This document shows, piece by piece, positions 23,945 to 34,929 of a stretch of DNA of 64,000 nucleotides; within the stretch, counting starts at the first letter, position 1; every line of letters begins with the position of its first letter. The notes beneath the pieces were generated by a model, which was given only the letters and a program-made list of their open reading frames with translations, did no database searches and was not told where the DNA came from. Both the position numbers and the translations under genes were made by a program. Source of the DNA: Inia geoffrensis (taxonomy: Eukaryota > Chordata > Mammalia > Artiodactyla > Iniidae); contig CM070903.1 of the NCBI GenBank assembly GCA_036417435.1, forward strand, positions 54,536,001 through 54,600,000. Reading direction: 5' to 3'.

Positions 23945-25889
23945 GGGCTTCAAGATGGCAGAAGAGTAAGACGCAGAAATCACCTTCCTCCGAACAAATA
24001 CATCAAAAATACATCTACATGTGGAACAACCCCTATAGAACAACTACTGAACGCTGACAGAAGACCTCAGACCTCCCAAAGGTAAGAAACTCCCCACGTA
24101 CCTGGGTAGGACAAAAGAAAAAAGAAAAAACACAGACAAAAGAATAGGGGCGGGACCTGCACCAGTGGGACGGAGCTGGGAAGGAGGAAAGCTTTCCACA
24201 CACTAGAAGACCCTTCTCGGGAGGAGACTGCAGGTGGCAGAGAGGCGGAAGCTTCGGAGCCACGGAGGAGAGCGCAGCAACAGGGGTGCAGAAGGCAAAG
24301 CGGAGAGATTCCCGCACAGAGGATGAAGGCGGACCGGCACTCACTAGCCCAAGAGGCTTGTCTTCACCGGCCAGGGCGGGCGGGGTCTGGGAGTCGAGGC
24401 TCTGGCTTCAGTCAGGGCGCAGGGAGAGGCTTGGGGTCGGCGGCGTGAACACAGCCTGAAGGGGGCTAGTGCGCCACAGCTAGCCGGGAGGGAGTCCGGG
24501 AAAAGGTCTGGAGCTGCCGAAGAGGCAACAGCCTTTTTCTTCCCTCTTTGTTTCCTGGTGCGTGAGGAGACGGGATTAACAGGGCCGCTTAAAGGAGCTA
24601 CGGAGGCGGGCGCGAGCCGCGGCTATCAGCGCGGACCCCAGAGACGGGCATGAGACACTAAGGCTGCTGCTGCCGCCACCAAGAAGTCTGTGTGCGAGCA
24701 CAGGTCACTATCCACACCTCCCCTCCCGGGAGCCTATGCAGCCCGCCACTGCCAGGGTCCTGTGATCCAGGGACAAATTCCCCGGGGAGAACGCACGGCG
24801 CGCCTCAGGCTAGTGCAACGTCACGTTGGCCTCTGCCGCCGCAGGCTCGTCCCGCATACGTAACCCTCCCTCCCCCAGGCCTGAGTGAGCCAAAGCCACC
24901 GAATCAGCTGCTCTCTTAACCCCGTCCTGTCTGAGCGAAGAACAGACGCCCTCAGGCGACCTACACGCAGAGGCAGGTCCAAATCCAAAGCTGAACCCCA
25001 GGAGCTGTGCGAACAAAGAAGAGAAAGGGAAATTTCTCCCAGCAGCCTCAAGAGCAGCGGATTAAATCTCCACAATCAACTTGATGTACCCTGCATCTAT
25101 GGAATACCTGAACAGACAACAAATCATCCCAAACTGAGGAGGCGGATTTTGGGAGCAACGATGTATATATATTTTTCCGTTTTTCTAAGTGTGTATGTGT
25201 ATGCTTCTGTGTGTGATTTTGTTTTTATAGTTCTGTTTTTATTATTTGTCCTAGGGTTCAGTGTGTCCGTTTTTTATTTTTACTTAAAAAAATTTTTTTT
25301 TAATATTTTTAATTTTAATAACTCTTAAATTAAATTTTATTTTAAAAATATTTTAAAATTTTATCTTCTTCTTTCTTTCTTTCTTTTTTTCTCTCCCTTT
25401 TATTCTGAGCTGCATAGAGTACAGGCTCTTGGTGCTCCAGACAGGCATTAGGGCTGTGCCACTGAGGTGGGAGAGCCAAGTTCAGGACACTGGGCCACAA
25501 GAGACCTCCCAGCTCCAGTAATATCAAATGGCAAAAATCTCCCAGGGATCTCCATCTCAACGCCAAGACCCAGCACCACTCAACTACCAGCAAGCTACAG
25601 TGCCAGACAACTAGCAAGACAGGAACACAACCCCATCCATTAGCACAGAGGCTGCCTAAAATCATAATAAGGCCACAGACACCCCAAAACACACCACCAG
25701 ACGTGGACCTGCCCATCAAAAAGATAAGATCTAGCCATATCCACCAGAACACAGGAACTAGTCCCCTCCACCAGGAAGCCTACACAACCCACTGAACCAA
25801 ACTTAACCACTGGGGAGACACCAAAAACAACGGAAACTACAAACCTGCAGCCTGCAAAAAGGAGACCGAAAACAGAGAAAGTTAAGCAA
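23945..25889 (+). promoter_or_regulatory. L1-B 5' UTR with internal promoter region
   Basis: L1 5' UTRs carry an internal RNA polymerase II promoter. The first bases include CAAGATGG, which on either strand resembles the YY1 core (CCATCTT in reverse complement) that positions L1 transcription; this is a known trait of L1s and a visible match here. A G+C-rich, CpG-rich block runs from about 24130 to 25000. A T-rich tract and a TTTC microsatellite (25371-25388) follow, then a more typical stretch leading to ORF1 at 25890. The 3' part aligns in reverse complement to L1-C (for example 25060-25130 with 44440-44520). Confidence 0.8.
25371..25400 (+). repeat. TTTC/polypyrimidine tract in L1-B 5' UTR
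   Basis: TTCTTTCTTTCTTTC followed by a T-run; simple repeat. Antisense frames here translate as K/E repeats and are not real. Confidence 0.85.
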
Positions 25890-26769
25890 ATGAGAAGACA
25901 GAGAAACACACAGCAGATCAAGGAGCAAGGCAAAAACACACCAGACCTAACAAATGAAGAAGAAATAGGCAGTCTACCTGAAAAAGAATTCAGAGTAATG
26001 ATAGTAAAGATGATCCAGAACCTTGGAAATAGAATGGAGAAAATACAAGAAATGTTTAAAAAGGACGCAGAAGAACTAAAGAACAAACAAACAGTAATGA
26101 ACAACACAATAAATGCAATTAAAAATTCTCTAGAAGGGATCAATAGCAGACTAACTGAGGCAGAAGAACGGATAAGTGACCTGGAAGATAAAATAGTGGA
26201 AATAACTACTGCAGAGCAGAATAAAGAAAAAAGAATGAACAGAACTGAGAACAGTCTCAGAGACCTCTGGGACAACATTCGAATCATAGGGGTCCCAGAA
26301 GAAGAAGAGAAAAAAGAAAGGGACTGAGAAAATATTTGAAGAGATTATAGTTGAAAACTTCCCTAACATGGGAAAGGAAATAGTTAATCAAATCCAGGAA
26401 GCATAGAGAGTCCCATACAGGATAAATCCAAGGAGAAACACACCAAGATAAATATTAATCAAACTATCAAAAATTAAATACAAAGAACAAAGTTTAAAAG
26501 TAGCAAGGGAAAAAGAACAAATAACAGATAAGGGAATCCCCATAAAGTTAACAGCTGTTCTTTCAGCAGAAACTCTGCAAGCCAGAAGGGACTGGCAGGA
26601 CATATTTAAAGTGATGAAGGAGAAAAACCTACAACCAAGATTACTCTACTCAGCAAGGATCTCATTTAGATATGATGGAGAAATTAAAAGCATTACAGAC
26701 AAGCAAAAGCTAAGAGAATTCAGCACCACCAGACCAGCTTTACAACAAATGCCAAAGGAACTCCTCTAG
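25890..26769 (+). pseudogene. L1-B ORF1 (ORF1p), broken
   Basis: RNA-binding L1 protein. An open frame of 145 codons from 25890 covers the N-terminal region and coiled coil ('EGINSRLTEAEERISDLEDK' near residue 88-107) and enters the RRM start ('IGVPEEEE'). The frame ends at about 26327. The remainder, including the C-terminal domain ('VPYRINP' equivalent near 26410), is recognisable in shifted frames up to the TAG at 26767-26769. Compared with L1-A and L1-C it lacks about 15 bases between 'gacaacatt' and 'cgaatcatagg' (near 26276), an in-frame deletion between short 'acatt' repeats. Confidence 0.9.
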
Positions 26770-26826
26770 GCAGGAAACACAAGAGAAGGAAAAGACCTAC
26801 AATAAAAGCCCAAAACAATTAAGAAA

Positions 26827-29800
26827 ATGGTGATAGGAACATACATATTGATAATTACCTTAAATGTAAATGGGTTAAAGGCTCCAACCAAAAGACATAG
26901 ACTGGCTGAATGGATACAAAAACAACACCCATATATATGCTGTCTACAAGAGACCCACTTCAGACCTAGGGACACATACAGACTGAAGGTGAGGGGATGG
27001 AAAAAGATATTCCATGCAAATGGAAATCAAAACAAAGCTGGAGTAGCAATTCTCATAGCAGACAAAATAGACTTTAAAATAAAGACTATTACAAGAGACA
27101 AAGAAGGACACTACATAATGATCAAGGGATCAATCCAAGAAGATATAACAATTGTAAATATTTATGCACCCAACATAAGAGCACCTCAATACATAAGGCA
27201 AATGCTAACAGCCATAAAAGGGGAAATCAACAATAACACAATCATAGTAGGGGACTTTAACACCCCACTTTCACCAATGGACAGATAATCCAAAATAAAA
27301 ATAAATAAGGAAACACAAGTTTTAAATGACACATTCAACAAGATGGACTTAATTGATACTTATAGGACAGTCCATCCAAAAACAACAGAATACACATTCT
27401 TCTCAAGTGCTCATGGAACAGTCTCCAGGATAGATGATATCTTGGGTCACAATCAAGCCTTGGTAAATATAAGAAAATTGAAATCATATCAAGTATCTTT
27501 TCTGACCACAACACTATGAGACTAGATATCAATTACTGGAAAAAGTCTGTAAGAAATACAAACACATGGAGACTAAACAACACACTACTTAATAACCAAG
27601 AGATCACTGAAGAAATCAAAGAGGAAATCAAAAAATACCTAGAAATAAATGACAATGGAGACACAATGACCCAAAACCTATGGGATGCAGCAAAAGCAGT
27701 TCTAAGAGGGAAGTTATTAGCTATATACAAGCCTACCTTAAGAAACTAGAAACAAATCAAATAAAAAACCTAACCTTACAACTAAAGCAATTAGAGAAAG
27801 AAGAATAAAAAAACTCCAAAGTTAGCAGAAGGAAAGAAATCATAAAGATCAGATCAGAAATAAATGAAAAAGAAATGAAGGAAACCATAGCAAAGATCAA
27901 TACAACTAAAAGCTTGTTCTTTGAGAAGATAAAATTGATAAACCATTATCCAGACTCATCAAGAAAAACATGGAGAAGACTCAAATCAATAGAATTAGAA
28001 ATGAAAAAGGAGAAGTAACAACTGACACTGCAGAAATACAAAGGATCATGAGAGGTTACTACAAGCAACTATATGGCATAAAATGGATAACCTGAAAGAA
28101 ATGGACAAATTCTTAGAAATGCACAACCTTCCGAGACTAAACCAGGCAGAAGCAGAAAATATGCACAGCCCAATCACAAGCACTGAAATTGAAACTGTGA
28201 TTAAAACTCTTCCAACAAACAAAAAGCCCAGGACCAGATGGCTTCACAGGCGAATTCTATCAAACATTTAGAGAAGAGCTAACACCTGTCCTCAAACTCT
28301 TCCAAAATATAGCAGAGGGAAGAACACTCCCAAACTCATTCTACGAGGCCACCATCACTCTGACACCAAAGCCAGACAAAGATGTCACAAAGAAAGAAAA
28401 CTAAAGGCCAATATCACTGATGAACACAGACACAAAAATCCTCAACAAAATACTAGCAAACAGAATCCAACAGCACATTAAAAGGATCATACATTATGAT
28501 CAAGTGGGGTTTATCCCAAGAATGTAAGGATTTTTCAATATACGCAAATCAATCAACATTATACACCATATTAACAAATTGAAGGAGAAAAACCATATGA
28601 TCATCTCAACAGATGCAGAGAAAGCTTCCGACAAAATTCAACACCCATTTATGATAAACACCCTCCAGAAAGTAGGCATAGAGGGAACTTACCTCAACAT
28701 AATAAAGGCCATATATGACAAACCCACAGCCAACTTCGTCCTCAATGGTAAAAACCTGAAACCATTTCCACTAAGATCAGGAACAAGACACGGTTGCCCA
28801 CTCTCACCACTATTATTCAAAATACTTTTGGAAGTGTTTGCCACAGCAATCAGAGAAGAAAAAGAAATGAAAAGAATCCAAATCAGAAAAGAAGAAGTAA
28901 AGCTGTCACTGTTTGCAAATGACACGATGCTATACCTAGAGAATCCTAAAGATGCTACCAGAAAACTATTAGAGCTAATCAATGGATTTGATAAAGAAGC
29001 AGGATACAAAATTAATGCATGAAATCTCCTGCATTCCTATACACTAATGATGAAAAATCAGAAAGAGAAATTAAGGAAACACTCCCATTACCATTGCAAC
29101 AAAAAGAATAAAATACAAAGGAATAAACCTACCTAAGGAGACAAAAGATCTGTATGCAGAAAACTATAAAACACTGATGAAAGAAATTAAAGATGATACA
29201 AATAGATGGAGAGATATACCATGTTCTTGGATTGGAATAATCAACATTGTGAAAATGACTATACTACCCAAAGAAATCTACAGATTCAATGCAATCCCTA
29301 TCAAACTACCAATGGCATTTTTCATAGAATTAGAACAAAAATTTACACAATTTGTATGGGAACACAAAAGACCCCAAATAACCAAAGCAATCTTGAGAAA
29401 GAAATATGGAGCTACAGAAATCAGGCTCCCAGACTTCAGATTATACCACAAAGCTACAGTAATCTGGACAGTATGGTAGTGGCACAAAAACAGAAATATA
29501 GACCAATGGAACAGGATAGAAAGCCCAGAGATAAACCCACGCACCTATGGTCCCCTTATCTTTGATAAAAGAGGCAAGAATATACAATGGAGAAAAGACA
29601 GCCTCTTCAGTAAGTGGTGCCAGGAAAACTGGACAGCTACATGTAAAAGAATAAAATTAGAACACTCCCTAACACCATACACAAAAATAAACTGAAAATG
29701 CATTAAAGACCTAAATGTAAGGCCAGACACTATCACACTCTTAGAAGAAAACATAGGCAGAACACTCTATGACATAAATCACAGCAAGATCCTTTTTGAC

Positions 29801-30629
29801 CCAACTCCTAGAGAAATGGAAATAAAAGCAAAAATAAATGGGACCTAATGAAACTTAAAAGCTTTTGCACAGTAAAGGAAACCATAAACAAGACGAAAAG
29901 ACAACCCTCAGAATGGGAGATAATATTTGCAAATGAAGCAACTGACAAAAGATTAATCTCCAAAATATACAAGCAGCTCATGCAGCTCAATATCAAAAAG
30001 CAAAGAGCCCAATCCAAAAATGGGCAGAAGACCTAAATAGACATTTCTTCAAAGAAGATATACAGATTGCCAAAAAACACATGAAAGGATGCTCAACATC
30101 AGTAATCACTAGAGAAATGCAAGTCAAAACTACTGTGACATATCACCTCTCACCGGTCAGAATGGCCATCATCAAAACATCTACAAACAATAAATGCTGG
30201 AGAGGGTGTGGAGAAAAGGGAACCCTCTTGCACTGCTGGTGGGAATGTAAATTGATACAGCCACAATGGAGAAGAGTATGGAGGTTCCTTAAAAAACTAA
30301 AAATAGAACTACCATACGACCCAGCAATCCCACTACTGGGCATATGCCCTGAGAAAACCATAATTCAGAAAGAGTCATGTACCACAATGTTCATTGCTGC
30401 ACTATTTACAATAGCCAGGACATGGAAGCAACCTAAGTGTCCATCAACAGATGAATTGATAAAGAGGATGTGGCACATATATACAATGGAATATTACTCA
30501 GCCATTAAAAGGAACGAAACTGAGTTATTTGTATTGAGGCGGATGGGCCTAGAGACTGTCATACAGAGTGAAGTGAGTCTGAAAGAGAAAAACAAATACC
30601 ATATGCTAACACATATATATGGAATCTAA
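26827..30629 (+). pseudogene. L1-B ORF2 (endonuclease and reverse transcriptase), broken
   Basis: The endonuclease domain opens with '[18 protein letters not shown]' and contains 'CLQETH' and 'VGDFNTPL' with expected catalytic residues, but meets a stop at 27286-27288. The RT domain is recognisable at 28579-29022: '[12 protein letters not shown]', '[13 protein letters not shown]', and the catalytic box reads FAND (28912-28923) rather than FADD. The C-terminal part ends with 'MLTHIYGI' and the stop at 30627-30629, so the natural end is kept. Multiple frameshifts (for example near 27749, 28271, 29022, 29479) break the protein. Confidence 0.93.
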
Positions 30630-31010
30630 AAAAAGAAGAAAAAACTGGTCAGAAGAACCTAGGGGCAAGATGGGAATAAAGATGCAGACCTACTAGAGAA
30701 TGGACTTGAGGATATGGGGAGGGGGAAGGGTTAGCTGGGACAAAGTGAGAGAGTGGCATGGACATATATACACTACCAAACGTAAAACTGATAGCCAGTG
30801 GGAAGCAGCCACATAGCACAGGAAGATTAGCTCGGTGCTTTGTGACCGCCTGGAGGGGTGGGATAGGGCGGGTGGGGGGAGGGAGCGAGACACAAGAGGG
30901 AAGAGATATGGGGACATATGTATATGTATAACTGATTCACTTTGTTATAAAGCAGAATCTAACACACCATTGTAAAGCAACTGTACTCTAATAAAGAGGT
31001 TAAAAAAAAG
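30630..31010 (+). mobile_element. L1-B 3' UTR with G-rich tract and poly(A) signal
   Basis: It carries a polypurine/G-rich segment (gatatggggagggggaaggg near 30712 and ggcgggtggggggagggagc near 30867), then 'gtatatgtataactgattcac' and the signal AATAAA at 30990-30995. The same ending occurs at 9320-9603 and, in reverse, at 38613-38960, which defines one 3'-UTR type. Confidence 0.88.
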
Positions 31011-31279
31011 TCATAGTATTCAAAAGAAAAATAATCTACAAGATAAGTACCTTAATAGTTTTCAAAACTTACTATATCAGATAACTAGGAACAGGTTCAT
31101 GATAAAGGGTAAGTCTGAATCCCAATCCCTAAATACCATCCTAGTTTTCGCCTTCTTTTCAATGCTCAGCATCTCAAAGGAGTTCTCTAAATTTCTGTTT
31201 CAGTTCCCAGATTTTTCACTTAGCATTCACTCCTCATTCCACTTTAGTCTGGATTTTCTCTTCTGTAATGAAAGGCCTC
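31011..31279. other. Spacer, nothing recognised
   Basis: Low-copy sequence between L1-B and an L2. Confidence 0.4.
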
Positions 31280-32140
31280 TTGCTAAAGCCATAGGTGGTC
31301 TCATGTTATGACACCAGAGAACCTTCCAGCAGCACAAGGTTGAGCACACTTCTCTCCTGAGCTTCTGAGACGCTTCATTCCCCAAGTTGCTGCCTCCAAC
31401 TTTGGCTACTACTTTGCAGTCTCTTCTGCAGGCTTATCCTCCACTGCCTAGAGACTACATGTTAGAATTTCTTAAAACTTGTTCATAGCATGCTTTCTCT
31501 TCTCTCTGCTTTTTCTAAACGATCCCAACTATGATTACAGCTCTATTAACAGCTGATCCTCTTCTGGTGTCTCTATTTTATGAATAGCACCACTAGTCTC
31601 CTGTCAATTTTACTCAGTAGCCCTAAGAGCTACCCATTCCTCTCCATTTCAAACTATCATCACCAAAGTACAAGCCACTAAATATCTTACCCTTACTAAA
31701 GCAATTCACATCCTAACTGCCCTTCCTGCCTTCTTGTTTTCCCCGAGGAGCTCTCCCTGCTGATGCTACAGTTATCTTTTCAAAATGTGAATGAATACCA
31801 GCCCCACCATCTTTTAAACGTTAGAAAAGCCTTCCCATTGTTCTTAGGATTAGAATAAAATTTCAACTTGCCTTCAAGTTTGTATGGTCTGGGTCTTACT
31901 CACCTCTCTAGTCTCTTCCCACACCAGGACCCCACCTCAAGTCTCTGCGTCAGTCACACTGCTTAATTTCAGGTCCTTGGACTCCATGCTCCAACTCCCA
32001 CAAGGTCTTTGCAGGGCTTCCTCCCCATCCACCACTCTTTAGCCCAGTAAACTCCTCCTCATCCTTTAGATCTCGGCTCACCAGTCACTTAGGAAACTCC
32101 TACCATTACTCTTCAGATACCCCTATATGTTTGCTTTGCG
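31280..32140 (+). mobile_element. L2 LINE remnant
   Basis: Sense-orientation L2 3' sequence: 'cttctctcctgagcttctgag' (about 31350), 'cccattgttcttaggattagaataaaatttcaacttgcc' (about 31835), 'acctctctagtctcttcccac' (about 31900) and 'cctttagatctcggctcacc' (about 32065) follow the order of the L2 reverse-transcriptase end. The frame is degraded. The 3' end is less clear than in the copy at 22 kb. Confidence 0.7.
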
Positions 32141-33751
32141 GAAAGTTGCAAACTTACTCAAAGGAATTTTAGGAAGTGAAAGTGATTGAAAATAAATGAG
32201 TATGTCAATTTACCAAATCTGCTTTTTTCCACCCCCTTGATCATGATCTTTTTTTTTTTTTTTTTTTAAGTATTTAGCTACTTGCAGTTGATAGGCTTGG
32301 AGACTCAATTTCTTGAAGAATCAATTTAGTAATCTCCTCAACTTGATTTGTAATAGATTATGTTGAAAAGATACCTATCTTGTGTCAAACAATGAATTTA
32401 GAAGAAAATTTTCATAGTAACCATTTTTATACAAGTAGTATTTGTCTGCTTGCCAACCAGCATTTTTTTGAGTACATTAACCTTCCTCCTCTTATTTTTT
32501 TAAGCCCACTGAGGTAGAACCCTTGGTAGTTGACCAAGCACAGCAAGAATATATCTTCAATGGTTTTTCTCATTTTTATCATAATTATGTATTATAAATT
32601 TTAATCTCACAATCTCACATTAGGTTCCCAAGATTCTATATGGATTTGAGGAAAACAATATGTTTTAAAAATAAAACCTTTGAGTCCTATCACCAGAAAA
32701 AAAAAATGGGAATTATAACCTAGGAATAACCTTAGGAATTTTAATTTTATCCAGACAAGAAAGCCACCTTTTTCCCTTGTATCCACAATGCCCAGCTCAG
32801 TGCTAAGTTTATTATTCAATTTTTAAAAATATTTTTTCTTGTAATGGATGTGGAATATTTTATAAGAATAGTGTTCCATGGAATAATGTCTAGGAAAATA
32901 TGTTCAGAATATGTTAGAAGAATACAAAACATCTTTAGAATATAATATGGGATAAAGATTTAGTACATATCAAATCATATTAACAAGCATCTCTGAATAT
33001 ATGAATCGGTCCACGAAAAATAACAAAAAGTTCTAATACAACCAAACAAAAAGAAATCAGAATAACAAGAAGGAACATTAATATGGGATATTATAAAAGT
33101 ATGAGCAGAATCTGAATAATGCAGGGATGATAAATCCAGCCTAGAACACAGGTCCACAGCAGTCTCAAGGTTTTCATCAATTTCTTAGCTAGGAAAAAAA
33201 TGGACATTATTATAAGGACCATAGGTATATTTGTATTAACTTTTTCTTGTGATAACTTTTAAGGAACTATATTGAGAATCACAGTGTTCATTGTTCACAT
33301 TTCAGAGTGTTGCTTCACTTTCTATCAACTAATCATTTCATTGTCTTCTTCATGAAGTTCTAAACTATAAAAACCCATCCAGATGTTACATAAGATCATC
33401 TGGCTTAAGTGGACCCTACTAGACTATTGCAGTCAAAATCCCAGCACCAATTGTATGCAAAATCAGGCAACATCATCCCTATGGAATACTGCCTTATCCT
33501 GGCCTATACCTGTCTGGGGAGACAATTTCAAAGAATCTGGATATTTCTGTGAAGTGTCCTGATTAACAAGAGGTATATTATAGAACTTGTTGTGGAATAG
33601 TTCTCTATTACTGAAAATTAGTAATAAAATTTCCACCTTCCTTTCTTCTAAGTCCTGTAGTAGGAATTCACATATAATAATTTCCCTGTTCTTAAGAGAT
33701 ACTTTTAGGGTAGCTCAAGCTATTAGCAGCTTATTGTATAACCCTATAAGG
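32141..33751. other. AT-rich low-copy sequence, no gene seen
   Basis: Holds a 19-base T-run at 32249-32267. No gene or named repeat is supported. Confidence 0.5.
32249..32267. repeat. Poly(T) run
   Basis: Nineteen consecutive T bases. It could be the antisense tail of an unrecognised short retroposon; no body could be identified. Confidence 0.8.
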
Positions 33752-33898
33752 CCATGTTCAGAAACAGGCTCACTATATATACACACACATAAACACATAC
33801 ACACACACACACACCCCGATTCACTCAGGGGTGAACATTCAGAACTTCACACATGAATGTTTTGATTTATTGCAAAAGGACTAGAAGAGTCCTTGCTT
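33752..33898 (+). repeat. Left copy of ~150-bp direct repeat around an L1 fragment
   Basis: Contains 'catgttcagaaacaggctcac', a CA microsatellite (33776-33816), 'gattcactcag' and 'atgaatgttttgatttattgcaa'. The same order of blocks, diverged, occurs at 34780-34929. The L1 fragment fits exactly between the two copies. Confidence 0.75.
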
Positions 33899-34779
33899 CC
33901 AGAAAATAAAAGGAAGACTTTCTCAATTGATTTTATGAAGCTGGTATTGCTGTCATACCAAAAGCAGATAAAGACAATACAACCAAAGAAAATTAGAGAC
34001 CAGTATCCCTCATGAATATAAATGTAAATATCTTAACAAAATACAATATTAGCAACTAGAATTTAGCAATATATAAAGAATTATACATCAATACCAAGTA
34101 AAAACATAAACAATATAGTTAGGAAATGGGCTAAAGACACACAAAAAATTTCACTAAGGCTGATATTAGATGAAAAATAAGCACATGAAAAAATGTTAAA
34201 CAATTTAGAGATTAGGAAAATGTGATTAAAACTACAATGAGCTATCAATACACACCTATCAGAATGGCTAAAATGAAATACTGTGGCAACATCAAATACT
34301 GGCAAAAATGTGGAGAAATTGAATCCCTCATACATTACTTGAGGCAATACAAATAGCCACTCTAGGAAACAGCTTTCTAGCTTCTTAAACACTGAACATG
34401 CAATTACCATATGACCAGTAATTGCCCTCTGTCACATATCTCAGTGAAATGAAGACTTACTTTCACACACAAACCTGTAAATGAATGTTTACAGCAGTTT
34501 TATTCATATTAGCCAAAACCTGGAAACAACTCAGAAGACCTTCAACAGGTGAGTGGTTAAACAAACCATGGTAAATCCATACCATGGAATAGCAGTAAAA
34601 ACAAACTATAGATACACAAAACAACTTGGATGCATCTCCAGGGAATTATGCTTTAGTATAAAAAGCTAATCCCCCAAAGTTTGCATACTGGAGGATTCTA
34701 TTTCTATAATATTATCAAAATGACAAGTCATAGAAAAGAACAGGTTAGCAGTTGCCAGAGGTTAAGGAGGATGTAGGGG
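33899..34779 (+). mobile_element. L1 fragment with internal deletion
   Basis: Begins in the ORF2 RT region ('gattttatgaagctggtattgc', 'ccaaagaaaattagagaccag' near 33990), then jumps at about 34080-34115 from the 'ttatacatcaataccaagt' part of RT directly to the C-terminal 'aggaaatgggctaaagac' part. It continues through 'tcaatacacacctatcagaatgg' to the 3' UTR 'gttgccagaggttaaggagg'. The missing middle is over 1 kb of ORF2, judged against L1-B. The frame is broken. Direct repeats of ~150 bp flank it. Confidence 0.82.
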
Positions 34780-34929
34780 CATGTATAGAAACAGATTCAC
34801 TACATACACACACACACACACACACACACTCACACACTCACACGTACACTCACACACACATAGATTCTGATTCACTCAGAGCACTCTCAAATGAATATTT
34901 TCATTTTACTGCAACAGAACCAGGAGAGA
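34780..34929 (+). repeat. Right copy of ~150-bp direct repeat around an L1 fragment
   Basis: 'catgtatagaaacagattcac', a longer CA/CT-rich microsatellite (34801-34860), 'gattcactcag' and 'atgaatattttcattttactgcaa' parallel the left copy. The left copy has an extra ~14-base stretch after the shared 'gattcactcag'. Confidence 0.75.
34801..34860. repeat. CA microsatellite
   Basis: Interrupted (CA)n array with CT and GT interruptions. Confidence 0.9.

Larger units (their letters stand above)
23945..31010 (+). mobile_element. L1-B: structurally full-length L1 retrotransposon
   Basis: A complete LINE-1 in layout. It has the 5' terminus 'gcttcaagatggcagaagag', a 1.94-kb 5' UTR with a CpG-rich block, ORF1 (25890-26769), a 57-bp spacer, ORF2 (26827-30629) and a 375-bp 3' UTR that ends with AATAAA (30990-30995) and a short A tail. 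It is an autonomous non-LTR element type that copies itself by target-primed reverse transcription. Stops and frameshifts in both ORFs make it inactive. I could not see an exact target-site duplication (left ...gaagttag, right ...aagtcatag is only suggestive). Confidence 0.95.

Noticed and set aside
24033..25328. Frames of 70-147 codons in the GC-rich block
   Set aside because: They lie in the L1-B 5' UTR. GC-rich DNA has few stops, and the frames are not shared with L1-C.
23925..31030. Target-site duplication for L1-B
   Set aside because: Left 'gaagttag' and right 'aagtcatag' resemble each other but are not an exact match, so I do not report a duplication. The same holds for L1-C.
33587..33856. 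Frame with His/Thr repeats (also 34752-35021)
   Set aside because: Translation of CA repeats within the duplicated blocks.
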